From: an uncultured Prevotella sp.
GTDB lineage: Bacteria; Bacteroidota; Bacteroidia; Bacteroidales; Bacteroidaceae
Assembly: GCA_947095945.1 (NCBI GenBank)
Contig: CAMUQM010000071.1
Coordinates: 1 to 9,141, forward strand
DNA length: 9,141 nucleotides
Direction of reading: 5' to 3'
Each line of letters opens with the position of its first letter. Position 1 is the first letter of the stretch. A model generated the notes under the pieces. It was not told the origin of the DNA. It saw only the letters and a program-made list of their open reading frames with translations, and did not search any database. Position numbers and translations under genes: made by a program. Positions 1 to 7,186 of this stretch are shown here, piece after piece.

Positions 1-2732
1 CGCTCATCTATCGTTCATACTACGCATTCATCAAAAGTCCACGAATCAACTCTAAAGGACTCAATACGTCTGCTGTTATGGGCTTTTGCAACACACTGAA
101 CGAGGTGCTTACAAAGGAGAAGCCTACACATATTGGCGTTGCTTTCGATCATGGAAAGACTTTTCGTCATGACGTATTCCCTGAATATAAGGCACAACGC
201 GAGGAAACACCAGAAGATATCAAGCTTTCTGTGCCGCTTATCAAGCAAGTACTTGAGGCTATGCGCATTCCAATTTTGCAGGTAGATGGCTTCGAAGCAG
301 ACGATATTATCGGTACAGTAGCAACGCGCTTTGGTGCCGATGGAATCGATACTTTTATGCTTACACCCGATAAAGACTATGGTCAACTCATTGGTCCTAA
401 CGTCTTTATGTATCGTCCTCGCTATGGTGGCGGATACGAAATATTGGGAGAAAAGGAGGTAGAAGCAAAGTATGGCATCCCTACCCCAGCCCAAGTCATC
501 GACCTTTTGGCATTGATGGGCGACTCAGCAGATAACTTTCCCGGTTGTCCTGGTGTTGGAGAGAAAACTGCAGCCAAGTTAATCAATCAGTTTGGAAGTA
601 TTGATAACATGCTCGAACATACTAATGAGATAAAGGGTAAACTGCGTGAGAAAGTTGAGAATGCCGTTGAAGATATTAAAATGTCAAAGTTCCTCGCAAC
701 GATCCGAACAGATGTTCCAATGAATCTTGAATTGGATAAACTCAAGATTGAGGAACCTGACGAAACCAAATTGCGTGCGATATTTGAAGAATTAGAGTTT
801 AAGACACTTATTAACAAGTTTCTTAACAAAAGTGAAGTAAAGCCAAAAGCAGACAATAATCAGCTTGATTTATTTGCAGAAAACGCGACCAACGAGTCAG
901 ATGAGCCGAAAAATGCGAAATTTGAGAGCATAAAAACGACCCAACATGAATACAAACTCGTTGAGAATGAGGAGGAATTACACAAACTTTGTGACTTTTT
1001 TATTACAAAAGAGTACGTAAGTATAGATACAGAAACCACTTCCACGGATGCAATTAGTGCTGAATTGGTTGGTTTGAGCTTCTCTGTCGAAGAAAACAAG
1101 GCTTTTTATGTTCCCATCCCTGCCAACAATGAGGAGGCAATAAAATATGTCCAAATTTTCAAACCATTGTACGAAAGCGACAAAATAATGAAAATTGGGC
1201 AGAACATAAAATATGATTACGAAGTGTTGAGCAGATATGGCATAACGCTACAAGGTAAGATGTTCGACACAATGATTGCTCACTACCTCATTCAGCCGGA
1301 GTTACATCATAATATGGACTACATGGCTGAGACCTTACTCGGCTATCAAACAATCCACATTGAAGAACTGCTCGGTCCGAAAGGAAAGAAGCAGAAGAAT
1401 ATGCGCGACCTCTCCCCTACTGATATCTATGAGTATGCTGCCGAGGATGCCGACATCACCTTACGTCTGAAAAACGTACTTGAGCCACGTTTGAAGGAGC
1501 TTGGAGTGGAAGAACTCTTCTGGAATATTGAGATGCCTTTGGTGCGTGTATTAGCTGATATGGAGCTAAATGGCGTGTGCTTAGACACTGAAGCACTGCA
1601 AGATACGTCAAAGATATTCACTGAGCGTATGAAACAATACGAACAGGAAATATACAAAGAGGCAGGAGAAGAATTCAATATATCAAGTCCAAAACAAGTG
1701 GGTGATATCCTCTTTGGCAAAATGCAGATTCTTGATAAGCCTAAGAAGACGAAGACAGGACAATATGTTACGAGCGAGGAGGTATTGCAAAGCCTTGAAA
1801 GCAAGAATCCTATCGTACGTAACATACTCAATTACAGAGGTATGAAGAAGCTTCTCAGTACCTATATCGATGCTCTTCCAAAGCTGATTAATCCACGTAC
1901 AGGACATATCCACACATCGTTTAATCAGGCACTGACAGCCACTGGTCGACTCTCTTCGAGTGACCCTAACCTGCAGAATATCCCTGTGCGTACCGACGAT
2001 GGCAAGGAGATACGTAAGTGCTTCATACCAGAAGAGGGCTGCTTGTTCTTCTCTGCAGATTATAGTCAGATAGAACTGCGTATTATGGCACACCTCTCAG
2101 AAGATGAGAACATGATGGAGGCGTTCCGTGAAGGTCATGACATCCACCGTGCAACAGCTGCAAAGATATGGCATGTAGATATAGATAAGGTGACTGATGC
2201 ACAGCGAAAGAAGGCTAAACAAGCCAATTTCGGTATTATATATGGTATTACTACCTACGGACTTGCCCAGCGTATGGACATTCCAAATAGTGAGGCAAAA
2301 GAGCTGATAGAAGGCTATTTCCGTACCTTCCCTAAGGTACAAGCCTACATGGAACAAGCGAAAGAGGAGGCAAGAGCCAAGGGTTACGCAGAAACGCTCT
2401 TCCATCGCCGCCGCTATCTCGCTGATATCAACAGCCGTAACGCCACTGTACGCGGTTTTGCTGAGCGTAATGCTATCAATGCTCCGATACAAGGAACAGA
2501 GGCTGATATTATCAAGGTGGCAATGGTTCGTATCTGGGAACGCTTCAAGAAAGAAGGTATCCGCTCTAAGATGATTCTTCAAGTGCATGACGAACTAAAC
2601 TTCTCTGTCTATCCAGAGGAGCGCGAACAGGTGGAACGCATTGTTATTGAGGAGATGCAAAACGCCTATCCATTGAATGTTCCTTTGACAGCTGATGCTG
2701 GATGGGGCAAGAACTGGCTGGAAGCACATTAA
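1..2732 (+). CDS. polA: DNA polymerase I (5' end cut off by window edge)
   Basis: Family A DNA polymerase with 5'-nuclease, proofreading and polymerase domains; it processes Okazaki fragments and fills repair gaps. The frame is open from the window edge (first full codon at 3), and the residues before the ATG at 78 (LIYRSYYAFIKSPRINSKG) are typical PolA N-terminus, so 78 is not the start; roughly 12 codons are missing. Numbering from the codon at 3: the 5'-nuclease carries the EADD motif (98-101) and D123/D125, then the helix-three-turn-helix GDSADNFPGCPGVGEKTA near 173-190. The 3'-5' exonuclease keeps DTET (D342, E344), D405 and Y478/D482, so proofreading looks intact, unlike in Taq polymerase. 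Polymerase motif A is DYSQIELR (D686), motif B KQANFGIIYG (F743, Y747; Phe as in E. coli) and motif C QVHDE (H862, D863). At least 909 residues, normal for Bacteroidetes. Start and promoter lie outside the window. Confidence 0.98.
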   Translation, partial: LIYRSYYAFIKSPRINSKGLNTSAVMGFCNTLNEVLTKEKPTHIGVAFDHGKTFRHDVFPEYKAQREETPEDIKLSVPLIKQVLEAMRIPILQVDGFEADDIIGTVATRFGADGIDTFMLTPDKDYGQLIGPNVFMYRPRYGGGYEILGEKEVEAKYGIPTPAQVIDLLALMGDSADNFPGCPGVGEKTAAKLINQFGSIDNMLEHTNEIKGKLREKVENAVEDIKMSKFLATIRTDVPMNLELDKLKIEEPDETKLRAIFEELEFKTLINKFLNKSEVKPKADNNQLDLFAENATNESDEPKNAKFESIKTTQHEYKLVENEEELHKLCDFFITKEYVSIDTETTSTDAISAELVGLSFSVEENKAFYVPIPANNEEAIKYVQIFKPLYESDKIMKIGQNIKYDYEVLSRYGITLQGKMFDTMIAHYLIQPELHHNMDYMAETLLGYQTIHIEELLGPKGKKQKNMRDLSPTDIYEYAAEDADITLRLKNVLEPRLKELGVEELFWNIEMPLVRVLADMELNGVCLDTEALQDTSKIFTERMKQYEQEIYKEAGEEFNISSPKQVGDILFGKMQILDKPKKTKTGQYVTSEEVLQSLESKNPIVRNILNYRGMKKLLSTYIDALPKLINPRTGHIHTSFNQALTATGRLSSSDPNLQNIPVRTDDGKEIRKCFIPEEGCLFFSADYSQIELRIMAHLSEDENMMEAFREGHDIHRATAAKIWHVDIDKVTDAQRKKAKQANFGIIYGITTYGLAQRMDIPNSEAKELIEGYFRTFPKVQAYMEQAKEEARAKGYAETLFHRRRYLADINSRNATVRGFAERNAINAPIQGTEADIIKVAMVRIWERFKKEGIRSKMILQVHDELNFSVYPEEREQVERIVIEEMQNAYPLNVPLTADAGWGKNWLEAH

Positions 2733-2743
2733 AAAAGAAGAAG

Positions 2744-2773
2744 CCTCCCCCTACCCCTCCGAAGGGAGGGGAG
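2744..2773. repeat. GC-rich hairpin directly after polA, possible terminator
   Basis: CCCCTCC (2754-2760) and GGAGGGG (2765-2771) form a perfect 7-bp stem with a GAAG loop. CTCCCC at 2745-2750 can pair instead with GGGGAG at 2768-2773, so two alternative folds exist. It begins 12 bp after the polA stop in an AT-rich spacer, so it stands out by composition. On the plus strand no T-run follows the stem, making it at best a poor intrinsic terminator for polA. On the minus strand the alternative stem is followed by a T-rich stretch (complement of 2731-2743), so it fits a terminator of leftward transcription better. C-rich hairpins of this look may be a dispersed element in Prevotella genomes; that is recollection, not tested. 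Confidence 0.5.
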
Positions 2774-2826
2774 TGCAAATAAAAAGAGGGATGAGGATAG
2801 ATAGAAAATCTACTGATAATTAATTT

Positions 2827-2861
2827 ATAGACTATAATTTAATATTAAATAGACTATAATT
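2827..2861. repeat. 13-bp direct repeat with 22-bp period
   Basis: ATAGACTATAATT occurs at 2827-2839 and again, identical, at 2849-2861, exactly 22 bp apart, inside a very AT-rich stretch. The intervening 9 bp are not conserved. Two copies in phase on the same helix face could be an operator pair for a DNA-binding protein, or a chance or slippage product of AT-rich DNA. It is over 400 bp from the GH3 start, so a direct role there is doubtful. Confidence 0.5.
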
Positions 2862-2955
2862 AAACAAAGAGTACGAAAACGGGGGCAGATTCCAACTTTA
2901 TTAAGCATAAATAAAGAGGCTAATAACGGCAAATAGAAATCGAAGATATGAGCTG

Positions 2956-2985
2956 CAAAGTTAGTAAAAAGTATGAGTAAACAAC
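2956..2985 (-). promoter_or_regulatory. Leftward Bacteroidetes-type promoter candidate
   Basis: Read on the minus strand, TAACTTTG (complement of 2956-2963) matches the Bacteroidetes -7 consensus TAnnTTTG. A GTTG (complement of 2982-2985) lies 18 bp upstream and could act as the -33 element (consensus TTTG), a spacing slightly on the short side. Transcription would start near 2949 and run toward the 3' end of polA, where no minus-strand gene is present. It may drive a short non-coding RNA ending at the GC-rich hairpin, or be the leftover promoter of a lost gene. Confidence 0.4.
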
Positions 2986-3019
2986 TACCCTACCCTTCTG
3001 AGCGAATTACTTACATGAA

Positions 3020-3092
3020 GAAAAAGAATTATTTTCATGAAAAGAAATATTTATTTTCACGACAAGAAATATTTTTTTTCATGAAAATAATT
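3020..3092. repeat. Three tandem 22-bp AT-rich units with a 17-bp inverted repeat
   Basis: Units lie at 3020-3041, 3042-3063 and 3064-3085. The second and third match at 19 of 22 positions and the first is more diverged. Each unit carries a TTTTCAYGA core that is part of a near-palindrome (TTTTCATGAAAA). In addition, AATTATTTTCATGAAAA at 3027-3043 is repeated exactly as its reverse complement at 3076-3092, so the array as a whole can fold into a long hairpin with a 17-bp stem. It is 180 bp upstream of the GH3 gene. It may be a protein-binding array or a copy of a dispersed intergenic repeat; no transposase or target duplication is visible. Confidence 0.75.
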
Positions 3093-3236
3093 TAGAAAGG
3101 GGGCTAAAAGTAGAAGTCAAAAAAGGGTGAAACATTCCATCATCTATCATGTAGAGAATACTGAAAAAGGGCTTTCCAAGGGCTTGAAAGCAGTGTTAAA
3201 ATATAGAAAAAGGTTATCAATTTAGCTTTTTTGGCG

Positions 3237-3244
3237 TAATTTTG
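3237..3244 (+). promoter_or_regulatory. -7 box of the GH3 gene promoter
   Basis: TAATTTTG fits the Bacteroidetes sigma-70 -7 consensus TAnnTTTG exactly and lies 26 bp before the GH3 start codon. That implies a leader of roughly 20 nt, which is common in this phylum. No clear -33 TTTG is seen at the expected distance (around 3212-3218 there is only AGGTTATC), so the promoter may be moderate or need help. It would drive the GH3 gene and probably the lipoprotein after it. No Shine-Dalgarno sequence is evident, as usual in Bacteroidetes. Confidence 0.6.
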
Positions 3245-3270
3245 CAATTTAATCAACCAGAGAAATTTGA

Positions 3271-4782
3271 ATGAGTCTTACTAAGATAGTAAACAAATTG
3301 TACTTCCAGCCGCGCCGCAGGGAGCTTGAGCGCTACGTCACGGATGGAGAGACTATCCAGCGGGAAGTCATGCAATACCTCGTTGAGCGGGCAAAAGACA
3401 CCGAATATGGTCGTAAACACCTATTCTCAACGATTAAGTCATATGAGGATTTTGTACAGAACATACCTGTCAATACCTACGAAGAACTAAAGAGCGATAT
3501 CGATCGTATGCGCCATGGAGAACGTAATATTCTGTGGCCGGGACAGGTAAGATGGTATGCTAAATCATCAGGTACAACCAACGATAAGAGTAAGTTTATT
3601 CCTATTTCCCACGAGGGATTGCAGACAATTCATTATCAAGGTGGAAAGGATGTTATCGCCTACTACCTTAGCAATCACCCAGAAAGTCGCCTCTTCAATG
3701 GCAAAGGACTCATCTTAGGTGGTAGTCATTCTCCGAATTATAATCTGTATAACTCGCTTGTTGGTGACCTCAGTGCCATCCTCATCGAGAATATCAATCC
3801 ACTCGTAAACTTGTGTCGTGTACCTAAGAAAGAGACTGCTCTTCTGAGCGACTTTGAGGTAAAACGCGATCGGATTGCACACGAAACACTGAACCAGAAT
3901 ATCACTAATATATCGGGCGTTCCATCATGGATGCTCTCTGTATTGGTGCGTGTAATGGAACTAAGTGGTAAGAAGCATTTGGAGGAGGTATGGCCTAATC
4001 TGGAGGTATTCTTCCACGGTGGTATTCCCTTTACGCCTTATCGCGAGCAGTATGAACAGCTCATCACCAAGCAGGGAATGAACTATATGGAGACTTACAA
4101 CGCTTCTGAGGGCTTCTTTGGAATACAAGACGACCCGACAGACAGCAGTATGTCGCTTATGCTCGACTATGGTGTCTTCTACGAATTCCTACCTATGGAC
4201 GAGTTTGAGAGCGAACATCCAAACATTGTTCCATTGTCAGGTGTAGAGATTGGCCGCAACTATGCGATGCTTATCAGTACTGCTTGCGGACTTTGGAGAT
4301 ATGAGATTGGAGACACAGTACAGTTTACTTCGACCAATCCTTATAAGTTCGTTATCACAGGAAGAACCAAATACTTCATCAATGCCTTTGGTGAGGAGCT
4401 TATCATGGACAATGCTGAGAAGGGACTTGAGGCTGCTTGCAAAGCTACTGGTGCGCAGATATCTGATTACACCGCAGCCCCAATGTATATGGATGCAAAG
4501 GCTAAATGCCGTCATCAATGGCTCATTGAGTTTGCAAAGGAACCATCTTCACTTGAAGAGTTTGCTAAGGTACTCGATGATAAACTACAGGAAGTCAACT
4601 CTGACTATGAGGCAAAACGCTTCCATAACATTACCCTTCAGCCGCTCGAAATCATCGTTGCACGCAAGGACCTCTTCAATGACTGGCTCAAGATAAAGGG
4701 TAAGCTCGGCGGTCAACATAAGATTCCACGCCTTTCAAACAGCCGTAACAACCTTGAAGAATTGCTGAGTATGAACCAGTAA
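3271..4782 (+). CDS. GH3 auxin-responsive-promoter family protein (ANL-type adenylating enzyme)
   Basis: This 503-residue protein belongs to the bacterial branch of the GH3 family. Plant members adenylate a carboxylic acid with ATP and join it to an amino acid; the bacterial substrates are unknown to me. Visible motifs are the phosphate-binding SSGTT (99-103, within YAKSSGTTNDKSKF), TYNASEG (275-281) matching the family's second ATP motif, YEIGD (344-348) with the ribose-binding aspartate, and GRTKYFINAFGEEL (364-377), the hinge before the C-terminal lid. The C-terminus has GKLGGQHKIPRL, also typical. All core motifs are present, so it should be catalytically competent. There is no signal peptide or membrane segment, so it is predicted cytoplasmic. 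The TAnnTTTG box just upstream supports the start at 3271. The lipoprotein gene follows after 75 bp without a terminator, so co-transcription is likely. Confidence 0.93.
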   Translation: MSLTKIVNKLYFQPRRRELERYVTDGETIQREVMQYLVERAKDTEYGRKHLFSTIKSYEDFVQNIPVNTYEELKSDIDRMRHGERNILWPGQVRWYAKSSGTTNDKSKFIPISHEGLQTIHYQGGKDVIAYYLSNHPESRLFNGKGLILGGSHSPNYNLYNSLVGDLSAILIENINPLVNLCRVPKKETALLSDFEVKRDRIAHETLNQNITNISGVPSWMLSVLVRVMELSGKKHLEEVWPNLEVFFHGGIPFTPYREQYEQLITKQGMNYMETYNASEGFFGIQDDPTDSSMSLMLDYGVFYEFLPMDEFESEHPNIVPLSGVEIGRNYAMLISTACGLWRYEIGDTVQFTSTNPYKFVITGRTKYFINAFGEELIMDNAEKGLEAACKATGAQISDYTAAPMYMDAKAKCRHQWLIEFAKEPSSLEEFAKVLDDKLQEVNSDYEAKRFHNITLQPLEIIVARKDLFNDWLKIKGKLGGQHKIPRLSNSRNNLEELLSMNQ

Positions 4783-4857
4783 AAGGTAACAAAGCAAGAT
4801 GCTGAAACGGTAAGACAAACTTAAAAGGTATATAAGGTAAAAAAGTAAAACAGCGAT

Positions 4858-6903
4858 ATGAAGAAGATAAAACAAAGATATTGCCCTAATAATATGGATG
4901 GAAAGGATGGCTTTTCAGCTAAGATTAGCCATTGCCTTTCGGCGTTTTACCAACCAAACGCCTTACCGTTTTATCTTTCTTCCCTATTGCTTTTCCTCCT
5001 TGTGTCCTGTGCTAAGATGGGACAACCTGATGGTGGATGGTATGATGAGACTCCTCCAAGAGTGTTGGGTGCCTCCCCTACTGAACGAGCAACAGATGTA
5101 AACAGCAAGAAGGTGAATATCTATTTCAGCGAGTTCATCAAGTTGGAGAATGCATCGGAGAAAGTTGTTGTCTCTCCCCCACAGATTGAAGCCCCTGAAA
5201 TCAAGGCTACTGGTAAGCGTATCACCGTCACTTTGCAAGATAAGTTACAGCCAAATACGACCTATACCATTGACTTCTCTGATGCTATCACTGACAACAA
5301 CGAGGGTAACCCATTAGGAAACTACACCTATAGTTTCTCTACTGGCGACCATATTGATACACTTGAAGTAGCTGGTTATGTATTAGAAGCTGAGAATTTA
5401 GAGCCTGTAAAGGGTATTCTCGTGGGACTTTACAGCAATCAGAACGACACTGCTTTTGAGAAACAGCCTATGCTACGTGTCTCACGTACCGATAGTCGTG
5501 GTCGTTTTGTCATACGAGGTGTTGCCAAGGGAGACTATCGTATCTATGCACTGCAGGACATGGATGGCAACTATATGTACAATCAGAAGAGCGAGAAGTT
5601 AGCTTTCACGCCCGAAGTTATTATGCCATCATGGAAGCCAGACATACGACAAGACACACTTTGGATTGACTCCTTGCACATCAAGGATATCAAGCAGGTT
5701 CCTTACACCCACTTCCTACCCGATGACGTGGTGCTGAACTCCTTTACAGCCACACAAACAGACCGGTTCTTCCTCAAGTCTGAACGCAAAGAACCAAACC
5801 ACTTTACACTCTTCTTCAGCTATGGTGATGCCGACCTTCCACAGATAACAGGACTCAATTTCAATGCTAAAGATGCGTTCATAACAGAGCCAAGTCTGAA
5901 TCAAGACACTATCATTTATTGGCTTCGTGATACTGCCCTCATCAACCAAGACACACTGCGTATGCAGATGATTTATAACATGACGGACAGTATGGGTAAT
6001 CTTGTTCCTAAGACAGATACGTTAGAGATACTCTCAAAGATACCTTACGCAAAGCGTTTGAAGCAACAGCAAGAGGAATACGACAAATGGAAAAAGAAGC
6101 AGGAGAAGGCTAAAGAACGTGGCAAAGACTTCGAAACGGAGATGCCTATCACTCCTTTGGAGGTTAAATATAATGTTTCTTCGCAAATGGATCCTGACCA
6201 AAATCCAACGTTTGAGTTACCTACTCCAATTGCCAAGACGGACACCTCCAAGATACATCTCTACGAAAAGATAGACTCACTATGGTATCGAGCGAAGTAT
6301 ACGTTTGGTGCTGAACCCGGAAAACCTCGTTCTTTGAAGCTGGTGAGTACGTGGGATCCGGGACATGAATACAGTCTTGAGGTCGATTCTGCAGCCTTTA
6401 CGGACATCTATGGTAAGGTTTCTGCAAAGTATAAGCAGGGTGTCCGTATCCCATCAATGGACGAATATAGTACGTTGGTGATGACCTTACAGAACATGGA
6501 AGGTAAGAACTGTCTGCTGCAATTGCTCAATGAAACCGATAAACCAGTGAAAGAGGTGAATGCAAAAGGCAACCAAGCAACTTTCCACTACGTAAAGCCG
6601 GGCAACTACTATCTCCGTCTTATCGTTGATGATAACGACAATGGAAAATGGGATACAGGTGATTATACTGCCCAACGACAGCCCGAAGCGGTTTATTATT
6701 ACCCGAAGTCTATCGAATGTAAGGCAAAGCGTGACGTGCAGGGAACGTGGAATCCACGTCAACTCCCACTCTACAAGCAGAAGCCAGCAGCCATAACAAA
6801 ACAGAAAGCTGATGCTCAGCGCAAGATAAAGAGACGTAACATCGAACGTGCTCGCAGTCTTGACATCTCACTGCCTAATGAACTTCTCAACGCTGCTCAG
6901 TAG
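4858..6903 (+). CDS. Ig-like domain surface lipoprotein (Bacteroidetes family)
   Basis: This 681-residue predicted lipoprotein has hydrophobic LSSLLLFLLVSC ending in a lipobox with Cys51. The mature protein begins CAKMGQPDGGWYDETPPRV, the usual opening of this Bacteroidetes family. Residues about 65-162 form an SbsA-type Ig-like domain (Big_5), ending YTYSFSTG. Residues about 170-245 resemble a carboxypeptidase-regulatory or prealbumin-like fold (GYVLEAENLEPVKGILVGLY, later GDYRIYALQDMDGNY). A charged, coiled-coil-like stretch lies at 402-428. The C-terminal part has GNYYLRLIVDDNDNGKWDTG, whose DDNDNGKWD (591-599) resembles a calcium-binding loop, and ends in a basic tail. Function is unknown; an envelope structural or binding role is inferred. 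The n-region of about 36 residues is long; the in-frame ATG at 4894 (Met13) is an alternative start. It is downstream of the GH3 gene and is followed by a strong terminator. Confidence 0.88.
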   Translation: MKKIKQRYCPNNMDGKDGFSAKISHCLSAFYQPNALPFYLSSLLLFLLVSCAKMGQPDGGWYDETPPRVLGASPTERATDVNSKKVNIYFSEFIKLENASEKVVVSPPQIEAPEIKATGKRITVTLQDKLQPNTTYTIDFSDAITDNNEGNPLGNYTYSFSTGDHIDTLEVAGYVLEAENLEPVKGILVGLYSNQNDTAFEKQPMLRVSRTDSRGRFVIRGVAKGDYRIYALQDMDGNYMYNQKSEKLAFTPEVIMPSWKPDIRQDTLWIDSLHIKDIKQVPYTHFLPDDVVLNSFTATQTDRFFLKSERKEPNHFTLFFSYGDADLPQITGLNFNAKDAFITEPSLNQDTIIYWLRDTALINQDTLRMQMIYNMTDSMGNLVPKTDTLEILSKIPYAKRLKQQQEEYDKWKKKQEKAKERGKDFETEMPITPLEVKYNVSSQMDPDQNPTFELPTPIAKTDTSKIHLYEKIDSLWYRAKYTFGAEPGKPRSLKLVSTWDPGHEYSLEVDSAAFTDIYGKVSAKYKQGVRIPSMDEYSTLVMTLQNMEGKNCLLQLLNETDKPVKEVNAKGNQATFHYVKPGNYYLRLIVDDNDNGKWDTGDYTAQRQPEAVYYYPKSIECKAKRDVQGTWNPRQLPLYKQKPAAITKQKADAQRKIKRRNIERARSLDISLPNELLNAAQ

Positions 6904-6954
6904 AAACATAAGGAAATAAAAGACTGGTTTAATAAAACCTATCAATACGATAAA

Positions 6955-7012
6955 CACCCTCATCTATCCCCAACCGTCTTAAGGTTAAGGATTGATGAGG
7001 GTGCTTTTATTA
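6955..7012 (+). terminator. Strong intrinsic terminator after the lipoprotein gene
   Basis: CACCCTCATC (6955-6964) pairs perfectly with GATGAGGGTG (6994-7003). The interior continues after one mismatch with ATCC/GGAT and AACC/GGTT around a 7-nt loop, giving a long two-part stem. CTTTTATTAT follows at once on the plus strand. It lies about 50 bp after the lipoprotein stop and most likely ends the GH3-lipoprotein transcript. The minus-strand side is less U-rich, but the hairpin could also slow the converging transcript. Confidence 0.85.
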
Positions 7013-7039
7013 TATCAATTTCATAATAGAGAACGCTCC

Positions 7040-7105
7040 GCACCATTGGTGCGAACCATCAACACCATTGGTGCGGACCATCAGCACGACATGTGCTGAG
7101 TAATA
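7040..7105. repeat. Three tandem 22-bp units with GCACCATTGGTGC palindromes
   Basis: Units lie at 7040-7061, 7062-7083 and 7084-7105. The first two differ at 2 of 22 positions. Each has a palindrome at its left side: CGCACCATTGGTGCG (7-bp arms) in the first, CACCATTGGTG (5-bp arms) in the second, and in the diverged third CAGCAC/GTGCTG (7082-7087 with 7093-7098) around GACAT. In units one and two the palindrome is followed by a conserved ACCATCA. The array is richer in GC than the DNA around it. It is not a CRISPR: there are no unique spacers. Protein-binding sites or a copy of a dispersed intergenic repeat are both possible. Confidence 0.78.
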
Positions 7106-7186
7106 AATTATCTGCTGACAATGGGGAAAAAGAATCTTCTGAAGCGTTTTTAAGACTACTTTTCAGCCAATACAGCTTACTATCTG

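Larger units (their letters stand above)
2733..3270. other. 538-bp gene-free spacer between polA and the GH3 gene
   Basis: No convincing protein gene on either strand; only ORFs of a few tens of codons occur. The spacer holds a GC-rich hairpin just after polA, a 13-bp direct repeat with 22-bp period, a leftward promoter-like site, an AT-rich array of 22-bp units containing a 17-bp inverted repeat, and a rightward promoter next to the GH3 start. A weak hairpin (6-bp arms 3171-3176 and 3186-3191) also lies in the GH3 upstream region. The stretch from about 2870 to 2945 shows nothing I recognise. The size and repeat content suggest that polA and the GH3 gene are separate transcription units. Confidence 0.8.
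6904..7186. other. Convergent spacer between lipoprotein gene and acyltransferase pseudogene
   Basis: This 283-bp stretch separates plus-strand genes from the minus-strand cluster. It contains a small 5-bp hairpin (6926-6939), the strong terminator at 6955-7012 and the GC-richer 22-bp repeat array at 7040-7105. From 7106 to 7186 I see no gene or clear terminator for the minus-strand unit. A plus-strand ORF starting at 7091-7093 inside the repeats has no recognisable product. Confidence 0.7.

Noticed and set aside
78..2732. Taking the ATG at 78 as the start of polA.
   Set aside because: Conserved PolA residues are encoded before it, up to the window edge, so the gene is cut by the window rather than starting here.
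3015..3095. A 26-residue plus-strand ORF (MKKKNYFHEK...) covering the AT-rich repeat array.
   Set aside because: It is produced by the repeat sequence; the 22-bp period is not a multiple of three, so the peptide has no repeat logic, and there is no promoter or initiation context supporting it.
4783..4857. Four GGTA-containing motifs between the GH3 and lipoprotein genes.
   Set aside because: Irregular spacing and low complexity; no dyad symmetry, so a regulatory role is not supported.
7040..7105. CRISPR array interpretation of the 22-bp palindromic repeats.
   Set aside because: Units are directly adjacent with no unique spacers, only three exist, and no cas gene is nearby.
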